From an uncultured Ruminococcus sp. (GTDB taxonomy: Bacteria; Bacillota; Clostridia; Oscillospirales; CAG-272): 7,315 nt of DNA. Shown in pieces: positions 4,502 to 7,315 of this stretch (positions are counted from its first letter, which is position 1; every line of letters begins with the position of its first letter). Below the pieces are notes generated by a model, which was given only the letters and a program-made list of their open reading frames with translations, searched no databases and was not told the origin of the DNA. The stretch covers positions 1-7,315 of the forward strand of contig URUL01000091.1 of the NCBI GenBank assembly GCA_900551005.1. Reading direction: 5' to 3'. The position numbers were made by a program, and so were the translations under genes.

Positions 4502-6462
4502 AACATATAAGAAATATATTGCTGTTGATTACGATTATTTTTGCTTTTGTTATGCAAGCTGAAGTATATCAAAATATGCTCTGGAACTTTAATGGTGCTT
4601 ATTATTTATCGTCCAGATACACAACTACTAATGACGATATGGATTCATTTTTAGCCAATGCAGAAGATACAGCTGAGAAGCATGGTGTTCATATTTTTTC
4701 GACTTTTAATCAGAGAGTTTCTAATTATCAGACAAGACTTTATATTTATGGTGATGATACCGTTGTTCGGGATAGTCTTAAAAGCACAATGGATATTGAG
4801 GAAAAAACATATACGGCTTTGATAGGCGGAATCACCGTAATAGAATTTGAAGATTTTAGAGAAGCAAAAAACACAGGCAATGGACAGGAAATAATGGTCA
4901 GCTATATCGGTGACGATGATGACATTATTGCCACATATCAAGATTTGGCAAAAGAATATTCTATATCGCAGCCAGAGTTTTGGCAATCAACCGAAACTGA
5001 TATGATGTTCATTGTTTGGGGCCTGGTTGCCATATTGATGATTGTACTTAATATGATTGAGGTGATACGCAGACAAAAGGAAGTAGTTGTACGAGCTTCT
5101 CTGGGCGAAAATGCTGCTGTGATTGCTCTAAAAGCTGTAGTGGCTGATATGATTTCATATGCTGCATTATTCGTCTTAGCAAAGTTGCTTGTTTCTCAAT
5201 TTATATCGGGAGCGTATGAAGATCATCTCATTTTGGCAGTGTATTGTGCCGGAGCAGTTCTTTCCGTAATTCCTTATGCTGCTTTTGTCCGCTTTGATGT
5301 AAAAAAAGCCTTTGCCAATGCTTCAGATAAAAAAGGTATGTTTTATCTTCTGAACGGTCTTAAAGTATTTGCTACTGCTATGACAATTTTTACAATAACT
5401 ACAAATCTCAGTAGCATTCAAGGTAATTTACTTACAAACACTACTCTTTTAGAAAATCATTATAATGATTATTATTTTGGAGTTATGCAGATTGAACCTC
5501 CTTTTGAAGAAAATGAGGAGGAATCCAAAGAGAGCAAATTTTGGAATGACCTTTACGAAAATGAATACAACACTATAAATCCGGTGGTCTGCATAGGCAG
5601 CCGGATAAGCGATACGGATAATTATATTTTTGTAAATCATAATGCCAGAGATATGCTACAAGGGTTTTCTGATATGCTTACTGAAGATGATGAAAAAGAG
5701 GATATCGTGGTCTTCGTGCCAAAGGGAAGAAATGCGGAATCATACAAAGATATCGCAAAAGAGGAAATTGACTCTCTTACCCAAAATGCAGAAGAACTGC
5801 GTGTTGTTTATAAAGAATATTCTGGCAGAGAGCAATTTTATTATCTCAATTCGAACAGAGAAGAGGCTATTGACGGATTGTCAAGAGCAACAAATCCGAT
5901 TGTTATTTATCAGGCAAATGAGGCTGTTGCTTTGAATGGAAGTTATATCGAAACAGGAACATATAATGGTGAGGTAATCTACGGATGCGATGAAAGCACA
6001 ATTCGTAATGCTGCGAAAAAATATGCAGAACAGCTTGGTTCACACTATTTTATGCTGACGAATGTCGGAGAGGATTACATTTATAGTCATAGTTTCCTCG
6101 TGAAACTGATTGGCTTTATAAGCTCTCTTTGCGTATTAGTATTGCTGTTAGATATCGCTATCATCATATCTGAAGTGAAAATGGAATTTAGACTTAATGC
6201 GATGGAAATCTCCCTCAAAAAGGTTTTGGGCTATCGCTTTTATGAAAGGCACAAAAGATTTATTTCCGTTAATCTCTTAGAAAATATAGCCGTTGTGATA
6301 TTGATTTGCATTGTTTCGATTTTTATATCTAACGCAAGTGTCGGGATTGCTTTACTGATTGGAGCGTTGCTCACCATTATTGAAATGGCAATCATTTTCA
6401 CAAATATTATGTGGGTTGAAAAAACAAATATCTCAAAGTCATTGAAGGGAGGATGTTTATGA
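4498..6462 (+). CDS. Bacteriocin-associated integral membrane protein (DUF1430-like ABC permease)
   Basis: This 654-residue membrane protein has an N-terminal helix (about 6-22), an outside domain (23-165), four helices (about 168-188, 211-235, 243-264, 286-303), a second large outside domain of about 230 residues (304-532), and three C-terminal helices (533-559, 590-611, 613-636). Length and layout fit the bacteriocin-associated 'putative immunity' proteins found with lactococcin 972-type peptides, paired with the ABC ATPase that follows. Two similar cytoplasmic stretches, EVVVRASLGE (195-204) and EISLKKVLGY (570-579), follow membrane helices and look like the ATPase-coupling elements of FtsX/MacB-like permeases, suggesting a duplicated core. 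Role: export of, or self-protection against, a peptide; inferred from family and context. The coding region is AT-rich, unlike glgP, consistent with transfer. Its TGA overlaps the ATPase ATG. Confidence 0.75.
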   Translation: MKHIRNILLLITIIFAFVMQAEVYQNMLWNFNGAYYLSSRYTTTNDDMDSFLANAEDTAEKHGVHIFSTFNQRVSNYQTRLYIYGDDTVVRDSLKSTMDIEEKTYTALIGGITVIEFEDFREAKNTGNGQEIMVSYIGDDDDIIATYQDLAKEYSISQPEFWQSTETDMMFIVWGLVAILMIVLNMIEVIRRQKEVVVRASLGENAAVIALKAVVADMISYAALFVLAKLLVSQFISGAYEDHLILAVYCAGAVLSVIPYAAFVRFDVKKAFANASDKKGMFYLLNGLKVFATAMTIFTITTNLSSIQGNLLTNTTLLENHYNDYYFGVMQIEPPFEENEEESKESKFWNDLYENEYNTINPVVCIGSRISDTDNYIFVNHNARDMLQGFSDMLTEDDEKEDIVVFVPKGRNAESYKDIAKEEIDSLTQNAEELRVVYKEYSGREQFYYLNSNREEAIDGLSRATNPIVIYQANEAVALNGSYIETGTYNGEVIYGCDESTIRNAAKKYAEQLGSHYFMLTNVGEDYIYSHSFLVKLIGFISSLCVLVLLLDIAIIISEVKMEFRLNAMEISLKKVLGYRFYERHKRFISVNLLENIAVVILICIVSIFISNASVGIALLIGALLTIIEMAIIFTNIMWVEKTNISKSLKGGCL

Positions 6463-7067
6463 TTATAATTCGTGGCTTAAATAAAGCATTTGGAGAGAAA
6501 ATAATTTTCTCCAACTTTAATTTGGAAATTCCGGATGGAAGTTTTGTAGTAATCAGCGGGGATAGCGGCAGTGGAAAAAGCACTTTGCTCAATATGATTG
6601 GTGGTATCGAAAAGCCGGATAGCGGCAGTATCATAATCGAAGGGCTGAATATTACCCGGCTTAAAAATAAAAACAGTTTTTTTGCGGATACAGTGGGGTT
6701 TCTTTTTCAGAATTTTGCACTGCTTGAAAATAAGACAGTTAAAGAAAATTTAAGTTTGATTAAAAAATCAAGCCGAACTAAAGTATCACTTAAAGAAGCT
6801 CTTAATCGTGTGGGGTTATCAAAGGAAGTTAACAAAAAAGTTTATCAGCTTTCCGGTGGTGAACAACAGAGAGTTGCTTTAGCTCGTCTTATGATGAAAA
6901 AATGTTCTGTTGTTTTGGCAGATGAACCTACTGGCTCACTTGACAAGAAAAATAGAGATATTGTTATGAGGTTATTGCACGAACTCAATGAAGAAGGTAA
7001 AACGGTTATCATTGTTACCCACGATCAGGGTATTATTGAAGATGAACCTTATGTTGTGAAAATCTGA
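6459..7067 (+). CDS. ABC transporter ATPase, lactococcin 972 exporter group
   Basis: The protein has 202 residues from ATG 6459. AAGGGAGG (6445-6452) sits six bases before this ATG but directly abuts an earlier in-frame ATG (6453), so 6459 is the better start; it also gives the ATGA overlap with the permease stop. All ATPase motifs are intact: Walker A GDSGSGKST (34-42), Q-loop Gln84 within FLFQNFALLENKTVKENL, signature LSGGEQQRVALAR (131-143), Walker B VVLADEPTGSLD (151-162) with catalytic Glu156, and switch His188. The FQNFALLENKTVKENL segment and the short length, with no C-terminal domain, resemble the putative bacteriocin-export ATPases of the lactococcin 972 group, a branch of the LolD/MacB-type ATPases. 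It would power the adjacent permease as a dimer. A LolD-like or antimicrobial-peptide-resistance role is the main alternative. Confidence 0.9.
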   Translation: MIIIRGLNKAFGEKIIFSNFNLEIPDGSFVVISGDSGSGKSTLLNMIGGIEKPDSGSIIIEGLNITRLKNKNSFFADTVGFLFQNFALLENKTVKENLSLIKKSSRTKVSLKEALNRVGLSKEVNKKVYQLSGGEQQRVALARLMMKKCSVVLADEPTGSLDKKNRDIVMRLLHELNEEGKTVIIVTHDQGIIEDEPYVVKI

Positions 7068-7125
7068 GAGTACCTCTTAGAAATGTCTTGATCTACATTT
7101 TATGTAATTTGGGTCAGAAGAAAAT

Positions 7126-7144
7126 CCCTTTAGGAACTAAAGGG
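7126..7144 (-). terminator. Perfect hairpin with U-tract on the minus strand
   Basis: CCCTTTAG (7126-7133) and CTAAAGGG (7137-7144) form an 8-bp stem with a 3-base loop. On the minus strand it is followed by ATTTTCTTCT, a reasonable U-tract, so it should terminate transcripts entering from the right. On the plus strand no T-tract follows, so it would be a weak end for the ABC operon. Confidence 0.55.
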
Positions 7145-7310
7145 CGCACTTCTATACTCTCCTATCGGGAGTATGTGCGTCCTGCGGAGCTTCATTCCCG
7201 GTCAGCAGAGAAAAACTGCTTGACCGAAAATGTTTCGTCACTTCGTTCCGTCAAGGGAGCTACACTCCCTTGCGACGCTTGTGCGTCTATCCCTTGTGGA
7301 CTTGCCGTCC
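7145..7310. repeat. Cluster of five consecutive hairpins
   Basis: Stems in order: CGCAC/GTGCG (7145-7149, 7175-7179) enclosing ATACTC/GAGTAT (7154-7159, 7169-7174); CGGTCA/TGACCG (7199-7204, 7221-7226) enclosing GCAG/CTGC (7205-7208, 7216-7219); AAGGGAG/CTCCCTT (7253-7259, 7265-7271); GACGC/GCGTC (7274-7278, 7283-7287); and GGAC/GTCC (7298-7301, 7307-7310). With the stem at 7126-7144 this makes six hairpins in 185 bases. The arrangement suggests structured mobile-element DNA or RNA, such as a transfer-origin or leader region; which one cannot be told. Confidence 0.6.
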
Positions 7311-7314
7311 GCAA
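7192..7314 (-). CDS. Possible C-terminal tail of a reading frame entering from the right
   Basis: Reading leftward from the window edge, one frame stays open for 40 codons to TGA (7194-7192), with segments ASPQGIDAQASQGSVAPL and TERSDETFSVKQFFSADRE. I have an impression of similar C-terminal tails in frames translated from clostridial mobile-element DNA, but I cannot name a family, and they may be over-annotated repeat sequence. The minus-strand terminator 48 bases beyond the stop is consistent with a real transcript. The frame coincides with the hairpin cluster, which argues against normal coding. Confidence 0.25.
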   Translation of the reverse strand: MRTASPQGIDAQASQGSVAPLTERSDETFSVKQFFSADRE

Positions 7315-7315
7315 A

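Noticed and set aside
6453..6458. Upstream ATG (6453) as the ABC ATPase start
   Set aside because: The Shine-Dalgarno directly abuts it with no spacing; the ATG at 6459 has a six-base spacing and the usual ATGA overlap.

Overview
The window looks like a chromosomal segment from an anaerobic gut-type Clostridia, probably in or near the Oscillospiraceae/Ruminococcaceae. The reasons are strong Gram-positive Shine-Dalgarno sequences, a clostridial MltG, a clostridial-type GlgP, and a TnpV remnant of the kind carried by clostridial mobile elements. This taxonomic call is inference, because no rRNA or marker gene is present. Two base-composition regimes are visible. About 1-4060 is core-like, with GC-rich third codon positions. 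About 4280-7067 is AT-rich with A/T third positions and looks acquired.

Layout. 1-803 (minus) is an almost complete endolytic murein transglycosylase mltG, cut by the left edge, with a clear promoter. 938-1096 (plus, divergent) is a 52-residue conserved-looking hypothetical protein. 1110-1162 is a strong hairpin. 1163-1508 is an AT-rich leader with a candidate promoter and an inverted repeat ahead of glgP. 1509-3914 is a full-length glycogen/alpha-glucan phosphorylase gene broken by one in-frame TAA (3237-3239), so the catalytic PLP lysine lies beyond the stop. 3952-3995 is its terminator, followed by a 19-bp tandem repeat that copies the terminator's 3' arm.

4106-4282 is the decayed C-terminal part of a transposon-encoded TnpV protein and marks the edge of the accessory segment; it is followed by its own terminator. 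4362-7067 is an AT-rich operon: an extended -10 promoter, a 25-codon hydrophobic mini-ORF, a 654-residue multi-pass membrane protein of the bacteriocin-associated (DUF1430-like) type, and a 202-residue ABC ATPase of the lactococcin 972 exporter group. The pieces overlap at ATGA junctions and appear translationally coupled. No bacteriocin precursor is recognisable, so this is either an orphan exporter/immunity module or one whose peptide is the mini-ORF or lies elsewhere. 7126-7310 is a dense run of hairpins with the possible tail of a minus-strand reading frame entering from the right, probably more mobile-element DNA.

How the genes relate: mltG trims nascent peptidoglycan, and glgP, if functional, would release glucose-1-phosphate from glycogen. 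The ABC pair would act together at the membrane. Nothing in the sequence links these three functions; they look like core genes beside an inserted element.
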